This document shows, one piece after another, positions 7,777-16,024 of a stretch of DNA of 37,973 nucleotides. The notes under the pieces are model-generated. The model was not told where the DNA came from and made no database searches. It saw only the letters and a program-made list of their open reading frames with translations. The stretch is taken from positions 1 to 37,973 of the IMG/VR virus record IMGVR_UViG_3300028653_000035. One strand, 5' to 3'. The stretch comes from a virus. The position numbers and the translations under genes are program-made. Each line of letters opens with the position of its first letter. The stretch's first letter is position 1.

Positions 7777-7976
7777 TGCGTGTAGCCAATTACATATTTT
7801 TCGTTTAATTCTTCAATATAATCATCAACACTTTTAGGTTTCTTCCCTGTTCCATCATATTTATCCCATTTATTATTCCATGCTCTTACATCTTCCAATA
7901 AGTTACGTAATGCACTGTGGCTAACACCAAATATAGGTAATTTGCCATTCTCTTTTTTAACATTTTCTGTACTCAT
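7767..7976 (-). CDS. Small hypothetical protein, 69 residues
   Basis: Begins MSTENVKKENGKLPIFGVSH and ends YVIGYTHCC. It is helical and charged, with no recognised family. Its stop codon lies inside a GTTAGCAACA core that resembles the cassette cores at 3492 and 3882, but no good complementary partner is visible on its upstream side. It may therefore be an eroded cassette rather than an intact one. No late promoter element precedes it. Confidence 0.6.
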   Translation of the reverse strand: MSTENVKKENGKLPIFGVSHSALRNLLEDVRAWNNKWDKYDGTGKKPKSVDDYIEELNEKYVIGYTHCC

Positions 7977-8091
7977 AATTCAGTTATTTTTAATTAAGTT
8001 ATTACTATTTTTTATGGGCAAACTACCCATATTTGTAAACGTTATAAGCAAGGCGAAGACGCTCAGAATGAACGTCCTGCCAAACTTTAAA

Positions 8092-8349
8092 TTAGCATTC
8101 TCCAATACATTCACCTATTGGTGCATCGCATTCTGTTACGTTAAAATGTGATTTAAGAACAGTTAAAGCAGCTTGAAAATTGTTTTCGGTTGTATCTTCA
8201 ACATCTTTGTATTCAGAAGAACTATCTGCATACATAATTGTCCATCCGTTTTTACCAACTTCAACCCTAATTTTCAATCCTAAATCATCTTTAAATGTTT
8301 TGGAAACTTCGATTTCACTTGACGGCATCATGCCCATAAATCTTTTCAT
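8092..8349 (-). CDS. Small hypothetical protein, 85 residues
   Basis: Starts MKRFMGMMPSSEIEVSKTFK; a beta-rich first half (LKIRVEVGKNGWTIMYADSS) is followed by a helix (NNFQAALTVLKSHFN). The C-terminus carries repeated Cys (TECDAPIGECIGEC). No family recognised. The 115 nt after its stop codon are unusually G+C-rich for this genome and contain ATGGG-tagtttg-CCCAT, a small hairpin next to a GTTATAAGC core, which may be another remnant of a cassette boundary. Confidence 0.65.
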   Translation of the reverse strand: MKRFMGMMPSSEIEVSKTFKDDLGLKIRVEVGKNGWTIMYADSSSEYKDVEDTTENNFQAALTVLKSHFNVTECDAPIGECIGEC

Positions 8350-8401
8350 GCTTTTTAATTTAATTTGTTAATATATAATTGTTTAATAATTTCAATTTAT
8401 A

Positions 8402-8704
8402 TTATAAAGCATTACGAATACGTTGAATATTCAAATCATCTAAAATGAAATGTTCCATTTCATCATCAATAATTCCTAAATTTCCAAAGAAACAATATTG
8501 AAGTACTGACTTTAATTCACTCCGTCTAATTGAATAGTTTTTTGCGTAATCAATATACATTTCATTCTTTGTATCACGATAAAGTTTTTCATATTTTATA
8601 ATATCTACAGTATGTTCACCAATTCGTTTTAAAATATTGTTTCTAACGTCAGATACACCCAATTTGGGGTTTTGTGTTTCAATTTTATTTTTATCTGTTT
8701 TCAT
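8402..8704 (-). CDS. Hypothetical protein, 100 residues
   Basis: The N-terminus MKTDKNKIETQNPKLGV is nearly identical to that of the next gene upstream (MKTDKNKIETRKPKLNI), while the rest differs. The body is helical (DVRNNILKRIGEHTVDIIKY, RRSELKSVLQYCFFGNLG). No family recognised. The two genes have presumably exchanged or duplicated their 5' ends. Likely early or middle gene, as it lacks the GTATTTAT element. Confidence 0.65.
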   Translation of the reverse strand: MKTDKNKIETQNPKLGVSDVRNNILKRIGEHTVDIIKYEKLYRDTKNEMYIDYAKNYSIRRSELKSVLQYCFFGNLGIIDDEMEHFILDDLNIQRIRNAL

Positions 8705-8724
8705 AATTTCAATTTATATTATAG

Positions 8725-8934
8725 TTAACGAGAATATAGTTGACATTCATACTCGTCTTTTAACATTTGTATTAATCTTGTTTTTGTTATTTTTATGCTA
8801 GTATTTTCTTGATGTTTTATAACAACATATATCATATTAATTTGTTTTTCAGTAAATGGAAATATATTTTCGCTAACAATAGGTATATTTAATTTGGGTT
8901 TCCGTGTTTCAATTTTATTTTTATCTGTTTTCAT
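8725..8934 (-). CDS. Small hypothetical protein, 69 residues
   Basis: Shares its first 15 residues and about 40 bp of DNA around the start codon with the gene at 8402-8704. The remainder (FPFTEKQINMIYVVIKHQEN, then KITKTRLIQMLKDEYECQL) looks like a short winged-helix or helical DNA-binding domain, but I do not recognise a family. It precedes its relative by 20 nt, so they are co-transcribed. Confidence 0.6.
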   Translation of the reverse strand: MKTDKNKIETRKPKLNIPIVSENIFPFTEKQINMIYVVIKHQENTSIKITKTRLIQMLKDEYECQLYSR

Positions 8935-8945
8935 AAATTTATTTT

Positions 8946-9140
8946 TTATTTATGTGTACTTCTCCAGTGTTCCCTGTCATTCAAATATCCTTCATATAAT
9001 TGTTCACTTGAAATTTGATGACCCAATTCCCAATAATCTTGTTTCTTTTCAAGTGATTTAAAAGTTCTAATCCATTCTAATAATTCAATTGCTTCTATTC
9101 GCAAAGAATCGCAATTATCTGATATATCTAATTTATTCAT
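8946..9140 (-). CDS. Small hypothetical protein, 64 residues
   Basis: Begins MNKLDISDNCDSLRIEAIEL. Entirely helical and acidic, ending REHWRSTHK. Its start overlaps the end of the preceding gene (9133) by 8 nt, which implies translational coupling. No family recognised. Confidence 0.6.
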   Translation of the reverse strand: MNKLDISDNCDSLRIEAIELLEWIRTFKSLEKKQDYWELGHQISSEQLYEGYLNDREHWRSTHK

Positions 9141-9729
9141 GTTTCAAAAATAATTGAGCAAAATTAGTTATTATCTTTCCATCAAAATCAACATCTACCA
9201 TATAAACAGTACCACTTGCAAATGAATGTAAATCCCTCCAACATCTTATAACCCTACCAACCTTATTATAATCATCTAAATTGATTTTTTCATAAAACGA
9301 ATCTTTGTGTGTATTAATTATTTCATAATTTGCTGGTATATCATCAGCAAACACAACTAAATCACCTTCTTCAAAAAAATAATTCCATTCTCTTTGCTGA
9401 AATTTAGTTGGAAATTGTTTCATGTAATCATTAAATTCTTTCAAATCAGTAACTTTAGGTTGTGTGAATTTTCCTTCAACAATTGGAAAATGAAATTCTG
9501 ATGTGGTATTTTTTTCATCCAAATATCTACCAGTAAATTTATATTCATTACCTAAATCATTAAAATTTATAGGTAAACAATGATAATCTTTTGAATCATC
9601 TTCAATCAACATCACATATAATACCAAATCACCAACTTTCTTTTCTTTTCCATTGGCATAATGTTTTGATTTTAATTTATCAACATCTTCTTGTGTTAAT
9701 TTAACACATAATTTTCTCAATTTTTCCAT
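9133..9729 (-). CDS. Hypothetical protein, 198 residues
   Basis: Starts MEKLRKLCVKLTQEDVDKLK. Several beta segments follow (VGDLVLYVMLIEDD, EEGDLVVFADDIP), and the end reads SGTVYMVDVDFDGKIITNFA. No recognised family. It is the first gene of the minus-strand cluster that runs to 3118. A TATATTTG box, matching the Bacteroidetes -7 consensus TAnnTTTG, lies about 36 nt upstream. Confidence 0.7.
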   Translation of the reverse strand: MEKLRKLCVKLTQEDVDKLKSKHYANGKEKKVGDLVLYVMLIEDDSKDYHCLPINFNDLGNEYKFTGRYLDEKNTTSEFHFPIVEGKFTQPKVTDLKEFNDYMKQFPTKFQQREWNYFFEEGDLVVFADDIPANYEIINTHKDSFYEKINLDDYNKVGRVIRCWRDLHSFASGTVYMVDVDFDGKIITNFAQLFLKHE

Positions 9730-9765
9730 AATTTTTATTTGTTAATTGTTTCTAATTTATTTTTA

Positions 9766-9773
9766 CAAATATA
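9766..9773 (-). promoter_or_regulatory. Possible host-type -7 box (TATATTTG)
   Basis: TATATTTG matches TAnnTTTG, but the expected TTTG about 19-20 nt upstream is only a T-rich ATTTT. Suggestive only. Confidence 0.3.
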
Positions 9774-9818
9774 TAACAATCTTTTGAGATTAAAATGTTT
9801 TTTTAAAAAAAGTTTTTA

Positions 9819-9826
9819 GTATTTAT
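9819..9826 (+). promoter_or_regulatory. Late-promoter-like GTATTTAT element
   Basis: AGTATTTATATCAAAA, 14 nt before the ATG of the gp13-like gene. Confidence 0.65.
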
Positions 9827-9840
9827 ATCAAAATACTATT

Positions 9841-10959
9841 ATGGCATTAATTACAACAGTAGATAAAAATAAATTATATCTTAGAGTTAAACATACATTA
9901 GGGTATCCATTACGACCATTTGAAATTAAAGATGAAATGCTAGATTCATATCTTGAAATGGTTGTTGAAGACTATTCTGCATTAGTTAATACTTGGTTAA
10001 TAGAACAGCAATGGATTGGATTAGAAGGTCTTAGTAAAGAAAATAGTGATTTTCTTAGTGCTTTTACTACTAAACCAAATACTTATATGGAAAGTTTTAC
10101 ATATGCTTATTCAAAACAAGTTGGTTTAGGAACTAATGCTCCAGCAGCTACTGGTTGGGAACTTAAAAGAGATTTTATTATTACTAGTGGACATACACAA
10201 CATTATATTATCCCTAAAAATCGAGAAATAAATCAGGTTTTATGGGAAACACCACCTGAAATTGATGGCGGTTTGGTTGACCCATTTGCATTAAATGCAT
10301 GGAGTGCTGGTATGATGGGAATGTCGTATTTAGGTAGACCTGCATTATACGTTCAACCTACGTTTTCAACACTTTTATCTGCACAAGACCGTAGAATGAA
10401 ACAAAGAGTATTACAATCAATATTAACATATCGTATTACTGGTTTAGCAACAGGTGAAAAAATGTTACATTTATATCCAATACCGGATAGTCGTTATGAA
10501 ATTGGTTCTGTATGGGGAAAACATCATTCTGGTCGAAAAGTGTATTATTGGTATTATGATACAAATAAAGAAGGTAGAGATAAATGTTTGGAAGAAAATA
10601 ATGATATTATTAAACTTCCATCAGATGCACCAACAAAAGTATTACAATGGAGTAATATGAATGATATCGCACAACAACAAATAAGAAATTTATTGATAGC
10701 TCAAGTAAAAATAGTTATTGGTGGAATTCGTGGATTTTATACTGGTGCTTTAGGAGTTACAGAAAAAGAACTTACAATGGATTATCGTCATTTATTAGAT
10801 GAAGGTATTAAGTTAAAAGAAGATACAGAAAAACTTATTTTAGACCAATTAGAATATTTAAGTCAAGAAAATATGACTAAAATTCGTGCAGATATTGCTG
10901 AAAACGTTAACAATGCTATGAAATTCCAACCTCCAAAATTTCCAATTATCTCGATATAA
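9841..10959 (+). CDS. Putative neck protein, gp13-like
   Basis: 372 residues. The N-terminus (YLRVKHTLGYPLRPFEIKDE then MLDSYLEMVVEDYS) resembles the start of T4-like gp13 head-completion proteins, in which a short helix K-LG-P is followed by an acidic helix pair. RDFIITSGHTQHYIIP and LYPIPDS are also reminiscent of that group. gp13 joins the filled head to the tail with gp14. The protein is longer than T4 gp13 (309 residues). Support comes from the late promoter element 14 nt upstream and the next plus-strand gene looking like gp14. The assignment rests on weak similarity and gene order. Confidence 0.5.
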   Translation: MALITTVDKNKLYLRVKHTLGYPLRPFEIKDEMLDSYLEMVVEDYSALVNTWLIEQQWIGLEGLSKENSDFLSAFTTKPNTYMESFTYAYSKQVGLGTNAPAATGWELKRDFIITSGHTQHYIIPKNREINQVLWETPPEIDGGLVDPFALNAWSAGMMGMSYLGRPALYVQPTFSTLLSAQDRRMKQRVLQSILTYRITGLATGEKMLHLYPIPDSRYEIGSVWGKHHSGRKVYYWYYDTNKEGRDKCLEENNDIIKLPSDAPTKVLQWSNMNDIAQQQIRNLLIAQVKIVIGGIRGFYTGALGVTEKELTMDYRHLLDEGIKLKEDTEKLILDQLEYLSQENMTKIRADIAENVNNAMKFQPPKFPIISI

Positions 10960-10964
10960 ACAAG

Positions 10965-12113
10965 TTATGTTGAAGAAATTATAGAATTAATTTGATTAGA
11001 GATTAGTTTTATATTTTCTTCAATATTTTTTAAAAATTCTTTTTCATTTATTCTTATAATATGACAATTATGCATTTCCTTAAGATAATTTTCTTTAATT
11101 AAATCACGTTCTTTTTGTCGTTTAGCATTATGATGTTTTTCATCCCATTCAATACATATATTATATTTCGCAATAAAACCATCAACCCAATATCTTATAA
11201 ATTTCTTTTCACCACCATTTAATGCATGTTGAATTTCTATCCCTAATTTTTCTGATAATAAATCTAAATATATTATTGAATTAGGATTATATTTTGGGGC
11301 ATGTTTTAACCATAATTCGCCATATCTCTCAATCATGGTTGCTGCAATTTTTTCGGAAACCCTTTTATTTTGTGTAGCATATTCAACACCATATTTTTTC
11401 AAATAATAAATTTTCATTTTATTTTTATATTCTTCAGTTTTTGTGTGATGGTCAACACCATATTTAATTAAACAAGTTTTTTTTGATTTTTTTTTAAATT
11501 CATTTGTTGATAAAAACCATTCAGTATTATACTTTTCCAAATTTCTTTTTTTTGTTTCATTTTTTGATTTTTCTGTTTTATTATATGAATCCATACCATA
11601 TCTTCTAATATTAGTTTGAATTCTTTTATTATGAAATTCTTTTGTTTTTGAAAAATGGTCAACACCATATTTTTTTAAATTAGTTTGTTTTGTTTTATTT
11701 TTGCATTCATCCGTTTGATTATACCATTTTCCATTTTTATATAATTTATTTTTTATTTTTTTCTTAATTTCGTTTGATTTTGATGGATTATCTACACCAA
11801 ATGTATTTAAACAAGTTTGTTTTATTTTATCTTTATGTTGTTCTGATTTATTTAAACAATTAATTGAACAATATTTGTGATATCCAATATTATATTTTTT
11901 TAAATGTAATATTTTGTTACAAGATATACATTTAGGGTTTTCAAATAAATTATTAATGTAATTATATAATAATTCATGCCAACTATTTGAATTAGAGAAT
12001 TCAATAATTTTATTGTATAGGTCAGGAAAATTATTTTTTATGTGTATTTCTCTTGTTTTATATCCAGATTTATTATTGGTTTCTAAATATACTTTTAATT
12101 CTTCACTTTCCAT
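10965..12113 (-). CDS. Homing endonuclease with repeated KYGV motifs and a Vsr-like nuclease
   Basis: 382 residues. The N-terminus (TNNKSGYKT; then CISC...YCSINC zinc knuckle at about residues 60-85) is close to that of the endonuclease at 30586-32169. About seven repeats of a 20-25-residue unit follow (K-KQTNLKKYGVDH...), probably a tandem DNA-recognition array. The C-terminus differs from the other three: YWVDGFI...CIEWDEKHH...RDLIKENYL...IIRINEKEF is a PD-(D/E)XK/Vsr-like nuclease, and the GNAT-like tail is absent. It lies antisense just behind the gp13-like gene. Its start overlaps the stop of an RHH gene by 11 nt, so the two are coupled. Confidence 0.85.
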   Translation of the reverse strand: MESEELKVYLETNNKSGYKTREIHIKNNFPDLYNKIIEFSNSNSWHELLYNYINNLFENPKCISCNKILHLKKYNIGYHKYCSINCLNKSEQHKDKIKQTCLNTFGVDNPSKSNEIKKKIKNKLYKNGKWYNQTDECKNKTKQTNLKKYGVDHFSKTKEFHNKRIQTNIRRYGMDSYNKTEKSKNETKKRNLEKYNTEWFLSTNEFKKKSKKTCLIKYGVDHHTKTEEYKNKMKIYYLKKYGVEYATQNKRVSEKIAATMIERYGELWLKHAPKYNPNSIIYLDLLSEKLGIEIQHALNGGEKKFIRYWVDGFIAKYNICIEWDEKHHNAKRQKERDLIKENYLKEMHNCHIIRINEKEFLKNIEENIKLISNQINSIISST

Positions 12114-12255
12114 TTTTCATATCATTTTCAAGCAAAATTCTTATTCTTTTGGATAGACAATATCCATTATCTTTTATAAATCTTAAGTATTGTTCTTTTA
12201 AACCAATACTTAATCTAATATTAAGAACATCATTTTTATCTTTATCGTATCTCAT
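12103..12255 (-). CDS. Ribbon-helix-helix DNA-binding protein
   Basis: 50 residues, starting at ATG 12255 (MRYDKDKNDVLNIRLS). An earlier in-frame ATG at 12309 would place the promoter-like element inside the gene. The pattern LNIRLSIGLKEQYLRFIKDN then GYCLSKRIRILLENDM is a classic Arc/CopG fold: one strand and two helices, with the conserved G-x-S-x-R turn. It is a paralogue of the product at 18461-18610. It probably regulates either the downstream endonuclease or the divergent late gene at 12341, since an operator would fit in the 85-nt gap. Confidence 0.75.
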   Translation of the reverse strand: MRYDKDKNDVLNIRLSIGLKEQYLRFIKDNGYCLSKRIRILLENDMKNGK

Positions 12256-12283
12256 AACTTTGTATTTTAAATTAATTACAAAT

Positions 12284-12291
12284 ATAAATAC
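12284..12291 (-). promoter_or_regulatory. Late-promoter-like element, minus strand
   Basis: Sense-strand GTATTTAT 28 nt before the RHH gene start. It is back to back with the plus-strand copy at 12312, with only 20 nt between them. Confidence 0.5.
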
Positions 12292-12311
12292 TTTAAAGTT
12301 AATAAACAACA

Positions 12312-12319
12312 GTATTTAT
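12312..12319 (+). promoter_or_regulatory. Late-promoter-like GTATTTAT element
   Basis: AGTATTTATATAAAAT, 21 nt before the gp14-like gene start. Confidence 0.6.
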
Positions 12320-12340
12320 ATAAAATAATTATGTTTATTA

Positions 12341-12904
12341 ATGAAAAAGAAAAAACAAATAGTTGACCTTGAATCTCAGCGATATGGATTATTTGTAACT
12401 CAAGGTTCAATTGATTTAGATATTATGTATGGTAGACAATTTTTAGAAACTGATAATGCGCAAGAAGTTATTTTGCATAGAATTAACTTAATAGAAACCA
12501 AAACACATAATTTATATGGTCAAACCAAAGCAAATGATAAAAAGTTTATGTCACCAGTTAGATTAAAAGTTATGGTTACTATCGAAGAAGGTAAACAGGA
12601 AAATTATGGTAATAATCCAAGTGGTATTGCTCGTGATAATACTGGTAATATTAGTTTTGGTGTATATCTTAAAGAACTTGAAGAAAAACAAGTAGAAATC
12701 AATAGAGGTGATATTATTGAATATAATATGAGTGGTGAAAAGAATAGATATTATGAAGTTGAAAGTGCAAATAATGTTACAGATGAAACAAAAAAAACAA
12801 TTGGAGGATTTTTTCCATATTGGAAAAGAGTAACTGGTGTTCCGGTAATTTCTGATACAATCAAATTTTTTGAGGGTGGTGAAAAAGGTACTTCTATTGT
12901 TTAA
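12341..12904 (+). CDS. Putative neck protein, gp14-like
   Basis: 187 residues. RYGLFVTQGSIDLDIMYGRQ, then INLIETKTHNLYGQTKANDK and SPVRLKVMV, recall the T4-like gp14 neck family, in which an IYGE/LYGQ segment precedes the beta barrel. The end (WKRVTGVPVISD) also fits a virion barrel protein. It would complete the head-to-tail connector with gp13. It is shorter than T4 gp14 (256 residues). The start at 12341 is chosen over ATG 12331, which is out of frame and ends after 11 codons. Evidence is motif resemblance plus order. Confidence 0.5.
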   Translation: MKKKKQIVDLESQRYGLFVTQGSIDLDIMYGRQFLETDNAQEVILHRINLIETKTHNLYGQTKANDKKFMSPVRLKVMVTIEEGKQENYGNNPSGIARDNTGNISFGVYLKELEEKQVEINRGDIIEYNMSGEKNRYYEVESANNVTDETKKTIGGFFPYWKRVTGVPVISDTIKFFEGGEKGTSIV

Positions 12905-12933
12905 GATAAATGAAACAAAAGGAAATTAATTAC

Positions 12934-12941
12934 GTATTTAT
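12934..12941 (+). promoter_or_regulatory. Late-promoter-like GTATTTAT element
   Basis: CGTATTTATATAAAAA, 15 nt before the gene at 12957. Confidence 0.6.
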
Positions 12942-12956
12942 ATAAAAATTAATATA

Positions 12957-14018
12957 ATGGCAAATAATAAACAAAGACTTTTTGAAGTCATGCATAAAGT
13001 TAATCCAGATTTTAAACCTAAATTAAATGAGGAACTTTTAACAGTATCTAATAGTGAATCAGTAAATGAAGATTTCACAAATTCATATGATGAAATAATA
13101 AATAGTTTTCCGGGTCATGCAAGACAAACAAATTCAATTGATTCTTCACAATATAAATGGTTTGTTAATGTTTTAAATTTTATTAGTAGTAATAATAATG
13201 ATATAAACCAAAAAGCAGAATTAATTAAATTTTTTCAAAATAATTTTTTAGGCTTGGATTATGGTGATTTTAATAGTAATGAAGAATTAATTAATTGGTG
13301 GCTTTCACCTGAACAACAAGAATTTATAAAAGGTGAATTAAATTCACAAGAAGGTCAAATAAATGAAATAAACATTATTAATCCTAAATATACACATTTT
13401 GCAGTAATGAAAGACAATAATGATATTGTAAATGGTTGGGATTATAGAGATATTGAACCAGTAGAACTTCGTAACTTTAAGAAAGATTATTTTTTTAATG
13501 ATATTACTAATATGGGAATTGACCCACATTCAGTCAATATTGTTACTGCTAATTATTTAAAAAGTTCTGGGATTAATCCTTTTGATACTAATAATTGGAA
13601 ACGAGATGCTAATGTAAATGAAAATATTAATGAAAATCAAGAAGGTTTTAAACGTTTGATTGTTTTTTCAATTTATGACAAGAATAATGATTATCTTGGT
13701 GATTTAGACCCGATGGATGAAGAAAATAATTATCATATTCAAATGAAATCTGATGTAATGGCAACACCTGAATTTCAAAAATTTGCAAAAGAAAAAAATA
13801 TTACACCAGAACAAATTGGTAAAATATCGAAAGATTATGAATATACAATGGATGGTAATCCTTTAAGTACTGAATATTATGCCCCTAGTGAATCAGAAGA
13901 ATTATATGATGAAAAAACTAAAACATTTTATAATAATAGTGGTCAGCAAATGCGTGACTCATCAGAATACGACAGCAGTGGAGAAGGTTATACACCATTT
14001 GGTGATGAAGGTTATTAA
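12957..14018 (+). CDS. Acidic protein of unknown function, likely virion-associated
   Basis: 353 residues, rich in Asn, Asp and Glu. The first 25 residues (NKQRLFEVMHKVNPDFKPKL then NE) resemble a short leader I recall on several proteins of related phages, possibly a cleaved propeptide or targeting tag. A central block (YTHFAVMKDNNDIVNGWDYR, then DIEPVELRNFKKDYFFND) looks like a compact conserved domain. The tail is low-complexity and acidic. The late promoter element 15 nt upstream and the place between gp14-like and gp15-like genes argue for a structural or head-packaged protein. Function not known. Confidence 0.7.
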   Translation: MANNKQRLFEVMHKVNPDFKPKLNEELLTVSNSESVNEDFTNSYDEIINSFPGHARQTNSIDSSQYKWFVNVLNFISSNNNDINQKAELIKFFQNNFLGLDYGDFNSNEELINWWLSPEQQEFIKGELNSQEGQINEINIINPKYTHFAVMKDNNDIVNGWDYRDIEPVELRNFKKDYFFNDITNMGIDPHSVNIVTANYLKSSGINPFDTNNWKRDANVNENINENQEGFKRLIVFSIYDKNNDYLGDLDPMDEENNYHIQMKSDVMATPEFQKFAKEKNITPEQIGKISKDYEYTMDGNPLSTEYYAPSESEELYDEKTKTFYNNSGQQMRDSSEYDSSGEGYTPFGDEGY

Positions 14019-14050
14019 TAAATAAGGGAGGTTAACCTCCCTTATTTATT
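14017..14050. terminator. Bidirectional terminator between convergent genes
   Basis: A perfect 34-bp palindrome centred at 14033/14034 (AATAAATAAGGGAGGTT and its complement) is followed by T-runs. It overlaps both flanking stop codons. Confidence 0.85.
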
Positions 14051-14286
14051 TTTTTAAAGTGTTTATTTTTTATTTTTTCAAGTTCTTCACAAAGTTTTTT
14101 ATGTTGTTCTTTTGATTGAATACCTAAATCATCACCATATTCTGAAAATATTGAAAATGTGAATAATATATATTCTTTTTCTTTATCTGATAAATAAATT
14201 CCCTTTTTTGAAAATTGATATAATGCCAAAGCAAGTAATAGAATTATTACTATTAAGAATCCTATTAATATGTATAATATTGTCAT
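14032..14286 (-). CDS. Small membrane protein, 84 residues
   Basis: One transmembrane helix at residues 3-24 (LYILIGFLIVIILLLALALY) and a lysine-rich soluble tail (EELEKIKNKHFKKINKGG). No family recognised. It is the last gene of the thyA operon; its stop codon lies inside the bidirectional terminator. Confidence 0.65.
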   Translation of the reverse strand: MTILYILIGFLIVIILLLALALYQFSKKGIYLSDKEKEYILFTFSIFSEYGDDLGIQSKEQHKKLCEELEKIKNKHFKKINKGG

Positions 14287-14298
14287 TCAATATTCTTA

Positions 14299-15366
14299 TT
14301 ATTTTTTTAATCCTGTAAATAATTCTGCTTTAATTGTTGGATGACATTCATAATTAGTCAATTCAAAATCATCAATTGTTAAATTAAGAATATCATCAAG
14401 AGAATTTAATTCTTTCTTTATGTTCATTTGTGGTAAATCATATGGTTTTCTACTTAATTGTTCTTTAACCATTGGAATGTGATTCACATATATATGAGTA
14501 TCACCACCAATCCAATTTGCAATTCCGGGAATCATATTACATGCTTTAGCAAATATTATAAGTAATAATGACATAGAAGTAATGTTAAAAGGACAGCCAA
14601 GTGCTGTATCAACACTTCTTTGATACATATTTAAATCGAGATAAAATTTAGGAATATTTGTATCGTTTAAATCCTGTAACCATTGTTCATCAGTGTCCCA
14701 ATTCAATTTAAATTCGTCATAAGTCTGACCCTCATAATTTGCATAAATTTTAATTCTTTCTTTTAATGATAATGGTCTTACAATAAATTGATAAAGTAAA
14801 TGACATGGTGCGAGAGCCATATCTTCAAAATCAGCAGCATTCCAAGCATTAATAATATGATAACGACTATATGGATTTGTTTTAAGACCATCTAATACAT
14901 TTTTTACTTGGTCAACACCATTTTGATTACGCCATTGATAACCATAAACTTTACCTAAATCACCATAATTATAATCACCAATAACACAACCTTCTCCATT
15001 TTTTATTATTTCAATGAATTCTTCAATTGTTGGAATTATCGTCTCTTTTAATCCAAGAGGGGGATTATTTTTATTATATTCTTCAGCTTTCTTTAAATAC
15101 CATCTATAAGCATCAGAATTCCAGATATTTACATTATTATCGACAAGATATTTTACGTTTGTATCTCCACGTAAAAACCATAAAAGTTCATGTACAATAC
15201 CTTTCCAATACATTTTTTTTGTTGTAAGTAATGGAAATCCTTCTTGTAAATCCATTCTAATTACCGCATGAGATATACCAATTGTATTTGGCATATTTGC
15301 TCTACCACTTTCTTTCTCGACACCATTAGCGAGAATATCTTCAAGTAAGTTTAAATATTCTTCCAT
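14299..15366 (-). CDS. thyA: Thymidylate synthase (ThyA type)
   Basis: 355 residues. It converts dUMP to dTMP using methylene-tetrahydrofolate. Visible family hallmarks: the N-terminal phosphate-binding RAN/SGR region, FPLLTTKKMYWKGIVHELLW, the nucleotide-contact DYNYGDLGKVYGYQWR, the catalytic Cys188 in LAPCHLLYQF, the QRSVDTALGCPFNI motif and the C-terminal HPTIKAEL. Insertions near residues 91-125 and 200-230 explain why it is longer than E. coli ThyA (264) or T4 Td (286). It supplies dTTP for an AT-rich genome and stands in one operon with a MazG-like pyrophosphohydrolase. No intron is present, unlike T4 td. Confidence 0.97.
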   Translation of the reverse strand: MEEYLNLLEDILANGVEKESGRANMPNTIGISHAVIRMDLQEGFPLLTTKKMYWKGIVHELLWFLRGDTNVKYLVDNNVNIWNSDAYRWYLKKAEEYNKNNPPLGLKETIIPTIEEFIEIIKNGEGCVIGDYNYGDLGKVYGYQWRNQNGVDQVKNVLDGLKTNPYSRYHIINAWNAADFEDMALAPCHLLYQFIVRPLSLKERIKIYANYEGQTYDEFKLNWDTDEQWLQDLNDTNIPKFYLDLNMYQRSVDTALGCPFNITSMSLLLIIFAKACNMIPGIANWIGGDTHIYVNHIPMVKEQLSRKPYDLPQMNIKKELNSLDDILNLTIDDFELTNYECHPTIKAELFTGLKK

Positions 15367-15377
15367 AATTAATTATT

Positions 15378-15650
15378 TTATAATAATTTACCAAATGCAT
15401 CATCATTATTAATTTTCATTTTTCCTTCAGCAATTAATTGTTGTTTTGCTTTATCAAGAACCATACAACAAATATTTCCTTTATTTTCATTATGATATTT
15501 AATAAATTCCTTATGAATTTCAGTTGTAGTTAAAGCAATTATTTCTCTTGCTTCTTTACGATATTGTATAGCAATTTCATTATTAATTACTTTTCTACAT
15601 TCTTTAATTAGTATTGTTTTTTCTAAATCCTTAATTAATTTTAGACTCAT
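15378..15650 (-). CDS. Hypothetical protein, 90 residues
   Basis: Starts MSLKLIKDLEKTILIKECRK; almost wholly helical and charged (IQYRKEAREIIALTTTEIHK). No recognised family. It is 11 nt upstream of thyA, so probably co-translated. Confidence 0.65.
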   Translation of the reverse strand: MSLKLIKDLEKTILIKECRKVINNEIAIQYRKEAREIIALTTTEIHKEFIKYHNENKGNICCMVLDKAKQQLIAEGKMKINNDDAFGKLL

Positions 15651-15676
15651 AATTTTAAGTTTTTCTATATTAGTAA

Positions 15677-15991
15677 TTATGGATGTCCTTCATCTTTATA
15701 TATTCCACAAACACAAGGCATATCAAATTCAATTTCATTATTTTTCATAACAAAATTAATTGAACTTGTTTTATGATAAGGATTTTTAAGAACTTTTATG
15801 TTTTTGTATTTAAACATGACATCAGTTTCAAATTTAGGATTTTCTAACATTTTTAACCATTCAAATAATTCTGGTGAAGTTACAATTAATTTTAATTCAT
15901 CTTTATTCTTTTCAAGAAATAAATTTAATTTATCAACATTATTTTTATTTCTTTTATAAAATTTTAATTCGTGTATTTGATTATCATTCAT
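15677..15991 (-). CDS. Hypothetical protein, 104 residues
   Basis: Begins MNDNQIHELKFYKRNKNNVD. The middle contains TSPELFEWLKMLENPKFETD and the end carries MPCVCGIYKDEGHP, which could be a partial metal site. No recognised family. It is the first gene downstream of the CRISPR array; its start lies only 33 nt from the last repeat, so a transcript entering from the array would continue into it. Confidence 0.65.
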   Translation of the reverse strand: MNDNQIHELKFYKRNKNNVDKLNLFLEKNKDELKLIVTSPELFEWLKMLENPKFETDVMFKYKNIKVLKNPYHKTSSINFVMKNNEIEFDMPCVCGIYKDEGHP

Positions 15992-16024
15992 ATAATTGAA
16001 TTGTTAATAATATTATTTCTTTTG

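Noticed and set aside
12331-12366. ATG nearer to the late promoter element than the gp14-like start
   Set aside because: Out of frame with the main gene and ends after 11 codons. Could be a leader peptide but nothing supports it.
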